From Flavivirga sp. 57AJ16 (lineage in GTDB: Bacteria > Bacteroidota > Bacteroidia > Flavobacteriales > Flavobacteriaceae), in NCBI RefSeq assembly GCF_028736925.1, contig NZ_JAQZAT010000026.1, positions 1 to 53,122 of the forward strand: a DNA stretch of 53,122 bases, written 5' to 3'. A program made the translations under genes and the position numbers. This document shows positions 34,718 through 45,700 of the stretch, piece after piece. The notes beneath the pieces were generated by a model, which made no database searches, was not told the origin of the DNA, and saw nothing but the letters and a program-made list of their open reading frames with translations. Each line of letters opens with the position of its first letter. Position 1 is the stretch's first letter.

Positions 34718-35767
34718 CTAAGCTTCTGAATTAAAGAACACCTTATAATAATGCATTTTTTTCTCATCATCGAAACCACGTTCTAAATATTCTGTAGAGG
34801 CATCAGGTGCATCAATATCTAACTTAATTTGTATGTTCGTATCTAATTTAATATCAGTTTTGATCTTTTTCTTTTCTTTGGTAACAACGCGTTCGGCAAC
34901 ATCAAATTGATTTCTGATAACCAAATTTTGTTCGCCTTCATATTCTTTTTTATAATCTTCAAACTGCCTTATTTGTTTTTCACCTTCAAAAATGCCTTCT
35001 TTAAAACGTTCTATGTTCACTACTTCATTTTCTTTAAAGAAATCAATGGTTTTAGCTAAAAAAGCATTCTGCTCCTGTGAACCATAGTTGGTTTTTAAAA
35101 CCTCTGTTGAGAATTCTTTACAAAGCTCAATATATTGTTGCGTATGATTATTGGCATCATCAGCATATTTAATATTTAAAAACTGATTGATCCAATATTG
35201 TGCGTCATAACTATTATTGTCTACGCTTAAAATAATAGGGCCTTCGGTATCACTTTGATTTAAAATCAAGCAGCCTTTATCTACTTTTTTAGAGCTAATC
35301 CCTTTTTGTACCAACACATCGTAACTCTTATCCTCTAAATAGGTTTGAAAGAAATTAACCTTGCTCTCTATTTTAAAGATGCCAATAGCATTGGTGGTCA
35401 TATCTTGGTATTCAATGCCTTCAAACATCACAACCATAACATCTCCCGTTTTTATGTTGGCCGAGGTAGATTGCTCGAATAAATGAGTTACAATATGCTT
35501 TGAAACATCTATAAAAGCATCTTCATCGCTAAATAGTTGTGAGCAATAACTATTAATTTCGTTTAAAGAAATATTGGCGTGATGATTAAATCGATAACTT
35601 TGTACTACGCTCCCAAACGGACGGAGTAAAAAGGGGAGCATTAAGTCGTAACTGGCTTCATCAAAATCGACCGTATTCTCAGAAAAAGCATTTTTAGTAT
35701 CGTTAAACTTATTTCCAACTTTATGAATAATGAATTTTGAAATAGAGGCGTTTTTTCTTGAGATCAT
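34718..35767 (-). CDS. 37-kD nucleoid-associated protein (NdpA/YejK family)
   Basis: 349 residues without signal or membrane segments. The opening SISKFIIHKVGNKFNDTK and the central GDVMVVMFEGIEYQDMTTNAIGI region resemble the NdpA/YejK nucleoid-associated family, which in E. coli binds DNA; here the role is by analogy. It is convergent with lipB, only 23 bases apart, and no obvious terminator lies between. Confidence 0.82.
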   Translation of the reverse strand: MISRKNASISKFIIHKVGNKFNDTKNAFSENTVDFDEASYDLMLPFLLRPFGSVVQSYRFNHHANISLNEINSYCSQLFSDEDAFIDVSKHIVTHLFEQSTSANIKTGDVMVVMFEGIEYQDMTTNAIGIFKIESKVNFFQTYLEDKSYDVLVQKGISSKKVDKGCLILNQSDTEGPIILSVDNNSYDAQYWINQFLNIKYADDANNHTQQYIELCKEFSTEVLKTNYGSQEQNAFLAKTIDFFKENEVVNIERFKEGIFEGEKQIRQFEDYKKEYEGEQNLVIRNQFDVAERVVTKEKKKIKTDIKLDTNIQIKLDIDAPDASTEYLERGFDDEKKMHYYKVFFNSEA

Positions 35768-36331
35768 GTGTTGTTTATTAAGTATGCAATACTATTAAAA
35801 TAATTAGAATTATACTATGTCTTGTTAAAAATTACTATGATACTATTCCTGCCTTAAATTTACTCATTAAAACAGAAAATAATAGCCTAATATTAGAAAC
35901 TTAGCCTAGCTACGGTTTCTTTTTCTATTGAAGTAGAAAGTAAAAAGGGGCGTTTTATTGCGGTCATTTCAAACAAGAAACGGTTTTACTTTATGTTCAT
36001 AAAAAAAGACATGTACCCCGCTATCTCGTCGTGTGCCAGTAGGAACTGTGTATAAAAGCAAAAAAGAACGCCAAAGCAAATGCTTTGACGTTCAAGACCT
36101 GGGGACTTCAGATTTGGTTGTCGTTATGTTTTGAATTTATTGAATAGGGCACAGCCTATTGATTAAATTTTCATTTTAAGAAATGTCATAAAATCTTTGG
36201 AAATTTTATTGTAAATAATTGATTAATAGCAGCCTTAAAGATAAAAATTAGTTTTTCATATACAAAGATTTTGCTAAGTTTATACTTATATATAAACTTA
36301 TAAGCAAATATTTGCAGAATTCAGCTACAAA
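35768..36331. other. 564-bp intergenic stretch with palindromes, no gene seen
   Basis: Around 35894-35915 is a GAAAC-TTAGCCTAGCTACG-GTTTC palindrome whose core resembles the centre of the MITE-like elements at 13100 and 52334. Bases 36066-36093 form GAACGCCAAAGCA/TGCTTTGACGTTC. AATAGG/CCTATT near 36144-36161 may terminate the minus-strand gene at 36332. An AT-rich TTTATACTTATATATAAA palindrome lies at about 36280. No convincing ORF or RNA is visible. Confidence 0.5.
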
Positions 36332-38764
36332 TCAATTGATCTGATATAAAATAATAGAATTATTTTCTCCTTTACTCACAAACTCAAGGTTTCTATCTTT
36401 ATCAATATTATCTAATATTATGGGTGAGTTTCCATATACCGGGAAATTGGGTAGTGATTTTGTTTGGCTATCATAAAGGTAAATTTTATGAGCTTGTTTA
36501 TCTGTAAGTGCTACATAAATTTTATCATTAATATAGAATAGTCTAGGTGCAGAGTAATCGCCATAATCAAGTTCTATAGACTTATTTTTAATAGACAATT
36601 TATTTTCATCTAACAGTATAAGGGTTTTGCTTGAAGTTTCTAAATAATGTTTTTCTGATAAGTTTAAGTTTTTAATGGATGTATGTCCTCTTGTGTCTAT
36701 AGTTATTAAATTTCCGTCTGAGGTTGTGGTCGTAAAACTGTCTTTGTATAAAAAGATAGGCTGATTAGAGTACGAGGTAGAGGTTTTTGGAGTTACTCTG
36801 GTCTTACCAGTTCGATCTAAAATATAAAGTTTGTTATGAGTTTTAAATGTAATATAATCTTTAGTGCCAATTCTAAAATGTTTTGGCCGACATATTATGG
36901 CATTGTTTGCAGATTTAAATGTAAATCCGTTTACAATTTGCGCTTTTACGTTGTACATCAAAACATTTTTGCCTTGAGTTACCAATAACCTGTAGTTTTT
37001 ATTTTTATCGTAATCAAAAACTGCGAGAGGTTGGGTGATTGTGTTGTTAAATTTAATTGGGAAAGGTGCAACACTCTTACCATTTCTATCAATAACATGA
37101 ATGCTGTTTGAGGTAGCAAAAGCTAGTTGTAATCGTCCGTTTTTATAAATATCAATTTGTTCAATAGCCCCTAATACGGCACTTTGCATTTTCTTTTTCC
37201 AAAGAATTTTTCCTTTATTCGAAATTAAATATAGGTTGTTGTTTATGTCTTGTACGACAATCTCTTTTTGTTTAGTAATGTGATTTTTTACAAATTGAGG
37301 ATTGGTTAATAGGTCTGTGCCTAACTTAATATTTAGTTCTTCAGAAACAGAATTTAATAATGCTCTGGCTTTACTCTTTTTTATGATGCCATTTACATGA
37401 GCGAAATTAGTCTCGTAGATAAATTGTAATGCAGATGCATTGTAATTGGTCAACTCATTATTTAAGTCTCCTTTTAGGTTTTTATTTAAAATAGTCTTTA
37501 AAGAAGAAAGGTTTACAACCTGTAGTAATGATGATGCGTCACTTAAATGGTTTTTTATATCTTGAAAATACACTTTCTCATTTAGTGTGGTTTCGTTTTG
37601 GTAATTAGCAATGATATTTTGGAGCATATCTGTGTTGTCGGCAAACACAAAAAAATTATCTAGAACACAGTATTTGTTAGCTTTATTGAATGACACTAAA
37701 GGAGCAAATGTTTTAGTAAATAAGTGTGGACCACTAAAACTAAAAATAGTAACGCCTCTATAAGCATCTATAGTGTTTTGTTCGCTTAAGAGAGCATCTT
37801 TGGTGGCAATGATATCAAGGGAATTTAATACAATAGCACTATCTTTTCCTTGATAAATAATACCAACTTCAACAATGTCATCAAAAAGCATGGTTGTGTT
37901 GGTTATAGAATCATTGTCATTATACTTGGCCAAATTGGTTTTAAAGGTTTTATAGTCATTAAAAGTAAAACTCATAAAACCATCACTATTTGAAGGAGTG
38001 ATACGGTAAGTTTGATTTTCCTGAGGGATGGTGTTCTTAAAGATATTAATTAAACTTTTCGATGAGTCTATGGCTTTAGTAATGCCATTAAAAAGCAGTT
38101 CATCCTGATCTATATCAAGATCAACAGCTATATAATTAGTAAATGTTTTAAGAGAAAGTGAATCTTCAATAAAAAACGATTCTAAAAATGTATGGTCAGA
38201 TTTAAGAATAGCCGAGACCGTTTTATCGTCGCTGGTTATATTATAGATTTTCTCCAGTTCAATATCTATTTTAGTGTTACTAAAAATAGCATTGACCATC
38301 TCTTTTGAAGAAGAAGCGAAAAAGGTGCTATCTATAATAGTACTATAAAATGTATGATTATTTAATGTGGATTTCGTTATTGTTTTGTTTTTATAAGACA
38401 GCGTTTCCTCAATATAGTTTGGTAACGAATCGGTTTCAAATAATTGTTGATTGTGTTTTGTTATGATTGCATATTGTAAACTGTCTTTTAAATCTTTCGA
38501 AAAACAAATTAATATATCGCTTGTAGGCTTTAAATAAGATAAGCTATTTAATGTGTTTTCTAAGTTTTTGTACGAATCTGTTTTAGAAACTTTTTGTAAA
38601 AAATCACTATTGTTAATGCTACTTTTTAAATTCTCAAGATTTGAGGTTTTTAAAATTATGGAAGTGTTTTTTGGTGCAAAATCGATAAGTTGTGAGCGGC
38701 TTGTTTTGATGTTTGAACAGTTAAAAACCAGTATAAGGAGTAGGGAAAAACAAAAGACTCTCAT
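36332..38764 (-). CDS. Large lipoprotein with a C-terminal beta-propeller-like region
   Basis: 810 residues with signal RVFCFSLLLILVFNC. The first half (to about 480) has repeated alpha/beta units, including ENTLNSLSYLKPTSDILICF. The second half shows blades of the form NNLYLISNKGKILWKK, NSIHVIDRNGKSV, NKLYILDRTGKTR and GNLITIDTRGHTS, typical of PQQ-like/FG-GAP-like propellers. I know no function. rnhB lies 203 bases upstream on the same strand. Confidence 0.75.
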   Translation of the reverse strand: MRVFCFSLLLILVFNCSNIKTSRSQLIDFAPKNTSIILKTSNLENLKSSINNSDFLQKVSKTDSYKNLENTLNSLSYLKPTSDILICFSKDLKDSLQYAIITKHNQQLFETDSLPNYIEETLSYKNKTITKSTLNNHTFYSTIIDSTFFASSSKEMVNAIFSNTKIDIELEKIYNITSDDKTVSAILKSDHTFLESFFIEDSLSLKTFTNYIAVDLDIDQDELLFNGITKAIDSSKSLINIFKNTIPQENQTYRITPSNSDGFMSFTFNDYKTFKTNLAKYNDNDSITNTTMLFDDIVEVGIIYQGKDSAIVLNSLDIIATKDALLSEQNTIDAYRGVTIFSFSGPHLFTKTFAPLVSFNKANKYCVLDNFFVFADNTDMLQNIIANYQNETTLNEKVYFQDIKNHLSDASSLLQVVNLSSLKTILNKNLKGDLNNELTNYNASALQFIYETNFAHVNGIIKKSKARALLNSVSEELNIKLGTDLLTNPQFVKNHITKQKEIVVQDINNNLYLISNKGKILWKKKMQSAVLGAIEQIDIYKNGRLQLAFATSNSIHVIDRNGKSVAPFPIKFNNTITQPLAVFDYDKNKNYRLLVTQGKNVLMYNVKAQIVNGFTFKSANNAIICRPKHFRIGTKDYITFKTHNKLYILDRTGKTRVTPKTSTSYSNQPIFLYKDSFTTTTSDGNLITIDTRGHTSIKNLNLSEKHYLETSSKTLILLDENKLSIKNKSIELDYGDYSAPRLFYINDKIYVALTDKQAHKIYLYDSQTKSLPNFPVYGNSPIILDNIDKDRNLEFVSKGENNSIILYQIN

Positions 38765-38967
38765 AAAACGTATTAATTTTTACAAACCTACATATTTTTC
38801 ATCGAAGTCATTTAAACTTTTTTGATTGAAGTAAAAAATAGTCATAACGATTTGAATGTAAAATGTGGTATTATACCCGTTTTAAAATAGCCAGATAAAA
38901 CACCGCCATTTTTTATAAAGGCGAGAGCGTGTAAATTTTAACGAGCAATTTTAAGTTAGAAATGGCA

Positions 38968-39567
38968 TTAAATGTCTAATCTTAATTGTTCGGGTAAAAG
39001 CCTAAATGATTTTCTGTGGTATTTTGTGATACCGTATTTTTTTATAGCATCCCGGTGTTCTTTAGTTGGATAGCCTTTATTTTGCTTCCAATTATACATG
39101 GGGTATTCTTCGTGAATAGTATTCATATATATGTCACGATGTGTTTTTGCTAAAATGGAAGCTGCTGCAATACTCAAATATTTTCCATCACCTTTGATGA
39201 TAGTTTTAAAAGGGATATCATTATAAGGCTTAAATTTATTGCCATCTACAATTATAAATTGTGGTTTTTTACTCAAGAGGTCTATAGATTTATGCATAGC
39301 CAAAATAGAAGCATTCAAAATATTAATACTATCAATTTCTTCTTGAAATATATGTGCTACGCCAAATGTTATGGACTGTGTTTCAATAATTGGCTTTAAA
39401 AGGTCCCTTTTCTTTTCACTAAGTTGCTTAGAGTCATTTAGTATCGAATTTTCGAATTTCTTAGGTAAAATAACAGCCGCAGCAGTAACGGGACCAGCTA
39501 AACAACCACGTCCAGCTTCATCTGTACCACATTCTAAAGAATAGTTGGAATGATTGATTAATAACAT
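38968..39567 (-). CDS. rnhB: Ribonuclease HII
   Basis: 199 residues. The catalytic block [14 protein letters not shown] gives the Asp-Glu pair; the third Asp is in FIIVDGNKF, and [13 protein letters not shown] is the conserved distal motif. It removes RNA, including single ribonucleotides, from DNA duplexes. Full length. Confidence 0.96.
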   Translation of the reverse strand: MLLINHSNYSLECGTDEAGRGCLAGPVTAAAVILPKKFENSILNDSKQLSEKKRDLLKPIIETQSITFGVAHIFQEEIDSINILNASILAMHKSIDLLSKKPQFIIVDGNKFKPYNDIPFKTIIKGDGKYLSIAAASILAKTHRDIYMNTIHEEYPMYNWKQNKGYPTKEHRDAIKKYGITKYHRKSFRLLPEQLRLDI

Positions 39568-39790
39568 TCAAATAAGAATATTTTTCAAATTTATAATTTT
39601 ATGTACCAATTATTATGCTTTTCTAGATAAATTTATTTCTTTTTATAAGAATATACTGGTGCATATTATTAAATAATTTTTTTTAAGCCTTAATTGTATT
39701 AATAATTTAAAAATTAATAGGATATTATAATAATTTGATAATTATAAAACCAGGGATTAGTGAGAAATTATCACTTTTTATGAGTTTTTT

Positions 39791-39821
39791 TTGTTTTTTT
39801 AATATAATATTAAGATGTTTG
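39791..39821 (+). promoter_or_regulatory. Orphan Bacteroidota-type promoter
   Basis: TTG at 39791-39793 (end of a T-rich run) and GATGTTTG at 39814-39821 are 20 bases apart; only the first base of the -7 box differs from TAnnTTTG. No ORF starts downstream before a strong terminator. Confidence 0.5.
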
Positions 39822-39826
39822 CAATC

Positions 39827-39920
39827 GACTAACTCAAAATAAATATTATAAGCCTTATCTTTATATGAAGGGCTAAATATTTAAAAAGAAAGCCAGCAGT
39901 TATAGCTGGCTTTCTTTATT
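39827..39920 (+). ncRNA. Candidate small RNA between an orphan promoter and a terminator
   Basis: The interval from the predicted start near 39827 to a strong terminator (stem AAAGAAAGCCAGC / GCTGGCTTTCTTT at 39885-39897 and 39905-39917, with T residues) is about 94 bases. Between them AGCCTT/AAGGGCT (39851-39873) can form a second stem. The only start codons give peptides of three to five residues. It is predicted from promoter and terminator geometry alone. Confidence 0.45.
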
Positions 39921-40371
39921 TTAAAGAATTTTCGCTAAATCGTTTAAAGTTGGATTTTAAAAATCTTCAGATTAAATAAACGTAGTTATATTAATTAAAC
40001 TTGTAATTTTTTCTAACAAAAAAAATTAAAATGATAGAATTATTTATTTTAGTCCTAAATGATTTTTGATTTTTTGATTTTAAATATTTTTTACCTTTTT
40101 TCGCAAAGAAAAGGAGTACATATTCAATACTGAAGTGACTTAGACTTTTTTAATTGAACCGACAAATAATAATTTCTTGCCTGCCGGTAGACAGACAGGT
40201 ATTCCCAAATGAAGTCTTTTAGAGTAGCAAAGGATCGCTGAAGTAATAAAAAAATATGGAATATCTCTACTTGTGAGCAGACAAGAAAAGGGGTTTTACA
40301 GCCAATATAATAAGTTTAAACACTTTATTGATTAACATATATTAATCTAAAATGTGTCTATATTGCATTTA
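39921..40371. other. 450-bp AT-rich intergenic stretch, no gene seen
   Basis: It contains GCCTGCCGGTAGACAGACAGG near 40180, a hairpin of a sort common between flavobacterial genes. No good ORF or RNA signature is visible. The last 100 bases must hold the promoter of the sigma-factor gene, but I cannot identify a clear TAnnTTTG. Confidence 0.4.
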
Positions 40372-40992
40372 ATGAGTACTATAAAGAAAACAATGGAGGA
40401 AGAAGCAGAAGCTATTTGGATGAGATTTATAGATGGAGATAGAAGTGTCTTTACATTTATCTATAATTCAAATGTAGATGCTTTGTTTTCATATGGCATG
40501 AAGTTAAATTCAAATAAGAGTTTTGTGAAGGATTGTATTCAAGATGTTTTTTTAGATATATACGAGCACAGAAAGCAGATTTCCAGGCCTAAAAATATTA
40601 AGTTTTATTTATTTAAGGCTCTAAAGCATACTATGTTTAGGGAATTGAAGAAAGAAAGAAAGAAAAGTGGTTTGCCAGAACAAGGAAACCTGTCTTTTTT
40701 TACAGAATATAATATAGAAACCATAACTATAAATAAAGAAGTTATAAAACATCAAAAAAAACTTGTTACAAAAATAATTAAGGAGCTAACCCCTAAACAG
40801 CAAGAGATACTATATTTAAGATTTATGAAAGGATTCAATTATATTGAGATTTCAGAAATCACAGGTATTAATCATAACTCTGTACGTAAGCAGGTTTATA
40901 GGTCTATAAAAAACATACGAAAAAATCTTCTCTTAAATAATATTACAAATTCAGGTATTTATTCTTTTTTGTTAGTGGCTTTCCCAGATTAA
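40372..40992 (+). CDS. FecI-like ECF sigma factor of the SusCD locus
   Basis: 206 residues from ATG 40372 (an upstream GTG in frame is less likely). Region 2 is NVDALFSYGMKL ... FVKDCIQDVFLDIYEH; region 4 is ELTPKQQEILYLRFMKGFNY followed by the recognition helix NHNSVRKQVYRS. It should transcribe the locus that starts with the FecR gene 480 bases downstream, when released by FecR after a signal from the STN domain of the SusC protein. Confidence 0.9.
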   Translation: MSTIKKTMEEEAEAIWMRFIDGDRSVFTFIYNSNVDALFSYGMKLNSNKSFVKDCIQDVFLDIYEHRKQISRPKNIKFYLFKALKHTMFRELKKERKKSGLPEQGNLSFFTEYNIETITINKEVIKHQKKLVTKIIKELTPKQQEILYLRFMKGFNYIEISEITGINHNSVRKQVYRSIKNIRKNLLLNNITNSGIYSFLLVAFPD

Positions 40993-41472
40993 GCAATATT
41001 CCTTCCTGTGCTTAAATTGCCCAATCAAAGCATACTTTCTTGCGTTATACCAGTTCTGATTTAAATTTACTCAAAAGAAAAGTAGTAGATTTTTGACTTG
41101 GATGAAAAAGAAAATACTGCCGTCATATTAGTCCTGATATAAAACTGTTCAAAAAACATAGAGCGATTATTTACATAAGCCAAAAAGAGCATGCAAGCTA
41201 TAGCCATAGCTCAATATCGTCAGGTTAAGAAAAAAGAGTTAAAATTTTAAAAAGACAGATTCTAACGCCCAAAAAACCTAAATCAATACTCAAAACCTAT
41301 ATATCTAACTTGTTTTTTGCATTTAAGGAGCGTATTTATTTAAAATATTTTTAGGGAAGAACCCTTATGGTTACTACTCTGTTAAGCTATTGTTAATTTT
41401 TTTTTAAAAAAAACTCTAAAAAGTGTCTACAAAAATGAGATATGATCCCCTATAAAAAATAAAAGTAAACCT
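40993..41472. other. 480-bp intergenic stretch between sigma and anti-sigma genes
   Basis: No gene is seen. ACCAGTTCTGATTTAAAT at 41050 resembles the terminal repeat of the 13100 element, and AGCTATAGCCATAGCT at about 41198-41213 is a palindrome like the core of that family, so a degenerate copy may lie here. The last 80 bases hold T- and A-runs that can pair (TTTTTTTTTAAAAAAAA near 41398). Confidence 0.45.
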
Positions 41473-42681
41473 ATGAAGCTTTATTCTAAGTATATGGAGG
41501 ATGATTTTTTTCTAAGTTGGGTATATAGTCCAACGCCAGAAACAATCAGTTTTTGGCAAGATTATATTCTTAAAAACCCAGAGGAGAAAGAAATAATTAA
41601 TACCCTAAAAGGGATTTTAGTGGATATAAAAACCGAGGATATTAAGCTTTCTGAAAAAGAAAAGCAGGAGATCTTTACACAACTTTTAAATAAAATTGAT
41701 CATAAAAACAAACCAAGTAAAATATTCAATTTGGTTAAAAGATCGTATAAATATGTTGCCATATTAATGTTAGTATTAATAATTGCCAATGTGTTTATTA
41801 ATCATGTTTTTGAAAACACCAATGATTTCGATTTTGATACCATAAGCGAAACACCTTTAGATCCCGTAATAAAAGAAAAGACCCAATTAATTATTGGACA
41901 AGGGGAACCGTTATTAATCGATGAGAAAAAATCATCAATTGAATATACCAAGTTGGGTAGCATTATTTTAAACGAAAAAGATACTATAAGTAATGAAATA
42001 AAAAATGAAGGAGAAGTATTACTTTTTAATAAATTAATCGTACCTTTTGGTAAACGAAGTAAAATAATATTATCAGACGGTTCAGTGGTCTATCTTAATG
42101 CAGGAACAAAGTTTGTGTTCCCTGATACATTTGCTTCTAATGAGAGGAAGGTTTTTCTTTCTGGAGAAGCTTTTTTTGAAGTAGCACCAAATAAAGAAAA
42201 GCCATTTATTGTGAAAACTATAGAAGAGAAGGTCTCGATAGAAGTGTTGGGAACAAAGTTTAATGTGTCTGCTTACCCCGTAGATTCAAATATTTTAACA
42301 GTTCTAACAGAAGGAAAAGTCGTTGTTGTTGAAAAAAATATATTTAAAACACAAAGAGCCATTTTAAAACCTGGTCAATTAGCTTCATGGAATAAAAACA
42401 CAGAAAAAGTTGCTATTAAAGAAGTTAATACAGATAACTACACATTATGGACTTTAGGGCTTTTGCATTTTGAAAGCGAATCTATAGTAAACATTGTTAG
42501 AAAAATAGAACGCTTCTATAATGTGGAAATTGTTTTTGAGAACGTATTAGATGCAAAAAACATAAATGTAAGCGGGAAATTAGATTTAAATGATAAAATA
42601 GAACAAACACTTGAAAATCTAACGATAACAACAGAATTTAAATTCGAAATAATAAACGATAAAAAATATGTATTAAAGTAA
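41473..42681 (+). CDS. FecR family anti-sigma factor with DUF4974 domain
   Basis: 402 residues: a cytoplasmic N-terminal domain, one membrane helix (YVAILMLVLIIANVFI, about residue 96), the FecR domain (IVPFGKRSKIILSDGSVVYL, RKVFLSGEAFFEVAPNKEKP) and a C-terminal DUF4974 domain (LHFESESIVNIVRKIERFYN). It passes the state of the SusC-type receptor's STN domain to the FecI-like sigma factor. Confidence 0.95.
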   Translation: MKLYSKYMEDDFFLSWVYSPTPETISFWQDYILKNPEEKEIINTLKGILVDIKTEDIKLSEKEKQEIFTQLLNKIDHKNKPSKIFNLVKRSYKYVAILMLVLIIANVFINHVFENTNDFDFDTISETPLDPVIKEKTQLIIGQGEPLLIDEKKSSIEYTKLGSIILNEKDTISNEIKNEGEVLLFNKLIVPFGKRSKIILSDGSVVYLNAGTKFVFPDTFASNERKVFLSGEAFFEVAPNKEKPFIVKTIEEKVSIEVLGTKFNVSAYPVDSNILTVLTEGKVVVVEKNIFKTQRAILKPGQLASWNKNTEKVAIKEVNTDNYTLWTLGLLHFESESIVNIVRKIERFYNVEIVFENVLDAKNINVSGKLDLNDKIEQTLENLTITTEFKFEIINDKKYVLK

Positions 42682-42684
42682 AAA

Positions 42685-42714
42685 AGTCAGAGAATGCGCC
42701 AACACTCCCTGACT
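42685..42714 (+). promoter_or_regulatory. Hairpin between fecR-like and susC-like genes
   Basis: GTCAG (42686-42690) pairs with CTGAC (42709-42713), and a second small stem CTGCT/AGCAG follows at about 42723-42737. There is no T-run, so partial attenuation or mRNA processing is more likely than full termination. Confidence 0.4.
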
Positions 42715-42769
42715 GATAAAAAACTGCTATAGGAGCAGCTATTGTTTAATTAAAAACCAATTCAAATTT

Positions 42770-45700
42770 ATGAAAAATAACCAAAATTTCTATGATTTCC
42801 TCTTAGATTTTAGAAATAAAACTCTATTTGTAATGAAGTGTCTTAGCGTCTTTTTAGTCCTATTTACATTGTATTCTTTTACAGATTCATATTCTCAAAG
42901 TAAAAAGCTGAGAATAGAAATTAGGGAAGCGACATTAATGAATATGATCGAATCTATAGAAAACCAAAGTGAATTTGTATTTATTTACAATGACGAAGTG
43001 TTACCCGAATTATTAAAAGTTTTAGGCAATATCCAAATTAGAAACAAAACTATTGATAAAGTCTTAGATAGGGTTCTAAATAAAGAAAAACTTATTTATT
43101 CTATAAATGAGCGTCAAGTAATTTTAAATAAAAAGGTGAAAATTCTTGATTCTAATTTGCAGCAACAGATCTCAGGACAAATTACCGGGACTGATGGTTT
43201 ACCGTTACCAGGTGTTAACATAGTCATTGAAGGGGCCTCAAGAGGAGCCCAGACAGATTTTAATGGGATTTATTCCATCAATGCGAGTAAAGGAGAGATA
43301 CTAAAGATTAGTTTCATTGGTATGAAAACTCAATTTATAACAGTTGGTGATGATAGTACCATTGATATTGTTATGGAAGAGGATTTAGAAGATTTGGAAA
43401 CTGTGGTGGTTACTGGTTATCAGAAGATTAAAAGAAAATTGTTTACAGGGTCAGCAGCAACAGTCAAATTAGAGGACGTAAAATTAGAAGGTGTTGCAGA
43501 TATAAGTAGATCACTTCAAGGGCAAGTAGCAGGTGTAGAGATTCAAAATGTATCAGGTACTTTTGGTACGGCTCCTGTAATTAGAATTAGAGGTAATGCA
43601 TCTATAAATGGAACAAACAAGCCATTATGGGTTATTGATGGCGTAATTCTTGAAGATGCTGTTGAAATATCGAATGAGGATATTTCTTCGGGTAATTTAG
43701 ATACTGTGTTAAGTTCATCTACAGCTGGGATTAATCCCGAAGATGTTGAAACGTTCCAAGTTTTAAAGGATGCTTCAGCAACTGCACTTTATGGTGCAAG
43801 AGCCCTTAATGGTGTTATTGTTATAACAACTAAAAGGGGTAAAACGGGCAAACCTTCAATAAATTTTACAAGTAGTTTAACGACAAGAGCGAAACCCAAC
43901 TATGATCAATTTAATTTTTTGAATTCTGGAGATGAAATGTCTGTTTATCAAGAGTTATATGAAAAGGGTTGGATAGATATAGCTGGATCAAATGGAGCTG
44001 CAAATCACGGTGTATTTTCAGATATGTTCAAAAGAATAGTAGACGGTGACATTTCTTGGGGTCCAGGAGGAACACCAAATTATAATTACCTACAACGCTA
44101 TGCCAATGCTAATACAGATTGGTTTGATGTGTTATTTAAAGATTCTTTTGTAAGAACCAATAGTTTAAGTATCTCTTCAGGTACAGAAACATCTAGATTT
44201 AGAGCCTCGGTAAGTTCAATTGTAGATAAGGGACAAACTATTGCTGATGATGTTAAAAATTATACAGCAAATTTAAATGCAGATTTTGATTTATCGGAAA
44301 AATTTACGATAGGGTTTAAAGTGACAGGAAATGTTAGAGATCAAAGAATAGCAGCTTCAGAAGATAGAGACTATAATGCACTTACTGGAGTATTTGAAAG
44401 AAATTTTGATATCAACCCGTTTAATTATGCTTTATATACAAGTAGAAGTATAACACCTTATGATGAAAATGGAAACCGTCAATTCTTTAGAAGAAGCTAT
44501 GCGCCATTTAATATTTTACACGAAGTAGATCATAATTTTGTTGATTTAAGTTTAATCGATTTGTCTTTTAATACGAATATTAAGGTTGAACTTACTGAAA
44601 ACTTAAACTTTACAACAGTATTAAACGGAAGGTGGTATAAAAGTAATGCTGTACAAACCGTACATGAAAATTCAAATAATGCTGAAGCTTACCGTGCAGA
44701 CAATCCATTAATTAGAAACAACAATATATTTTTATTTGATGACCCAGATGCTCCAGAACTAGAACCTTATTCTGTATTACCAAATGGAGGATTCAGAAAA
44801 ACAACAGATTTTGGTTTAACAAGTTACTATATGAGAAATCAATTAGATTACTCGAAAACATTTGGGGATTTACATACGGTTAGTGCTTTATTAGCTCAAG
44901 AAATAAGATCCAGTGAGCGAGTTACAGAGAAAAATGATGGTTGGGGTTACTTGTTCGATAAAGGTGGTTTAATATTAAGTGATCCAAATTTCATAAGGTT
45001 TTTAGACAGTAGAGGGGAAGAGTATTTTGACGTAGATGAAACTAATCAAAGAGGTTGGGGGATGTTTTCTAATTTAGCATATTCTTATGATTCTAGATAT
45101 GTTATAAATGGTACATATACCTATACCGGAGATAATAGAACTGGAAGCTCTAAAGCAGCACGTTACCTACCTACATGGAATATAAGTGGTGCATGGAATG
45201 TTCATAACGAGTCGTTTATGGATAATGTAGATTGGCTGAATTTGTTGAAAATTAAATCAACTTATGGTTTGTCAGGTAGCAATCCTTTCGATGCAAGTGC
45301 TGGTTTAATAGTTTTTGGAGAAGAGCCATTACGTCCTCAAGCAGCCGAAAGAGAAGTTGCTTTGTTAATTGATCAATTAGAGAATGGCGAGTTAACATTT
45401 GAGAAATTATACGAATGGAATATTGGTGTAGAGTCAGCATTCTTTAATAACCGTATTGGCTTGGAATTAGAATATTACAAAAGAAAATCGGAAGATTTAA
45501 TTGGATTTATTGAAACCAACGGTGTTGGAGGAGAATCCTTAAAATTAGGTAATATTGGAGATATGGATCGTGAAGGATATGAAGTTACATTAAGAACGGT
45601 AAACGTTAAAACACCAACCTTTAGATGGTCTTCTAATTTTAATTTTAGTCATTCAAAAAGTGAAATCACAAATTGGGAAGCGCAAGATCGTATAGGTGAT

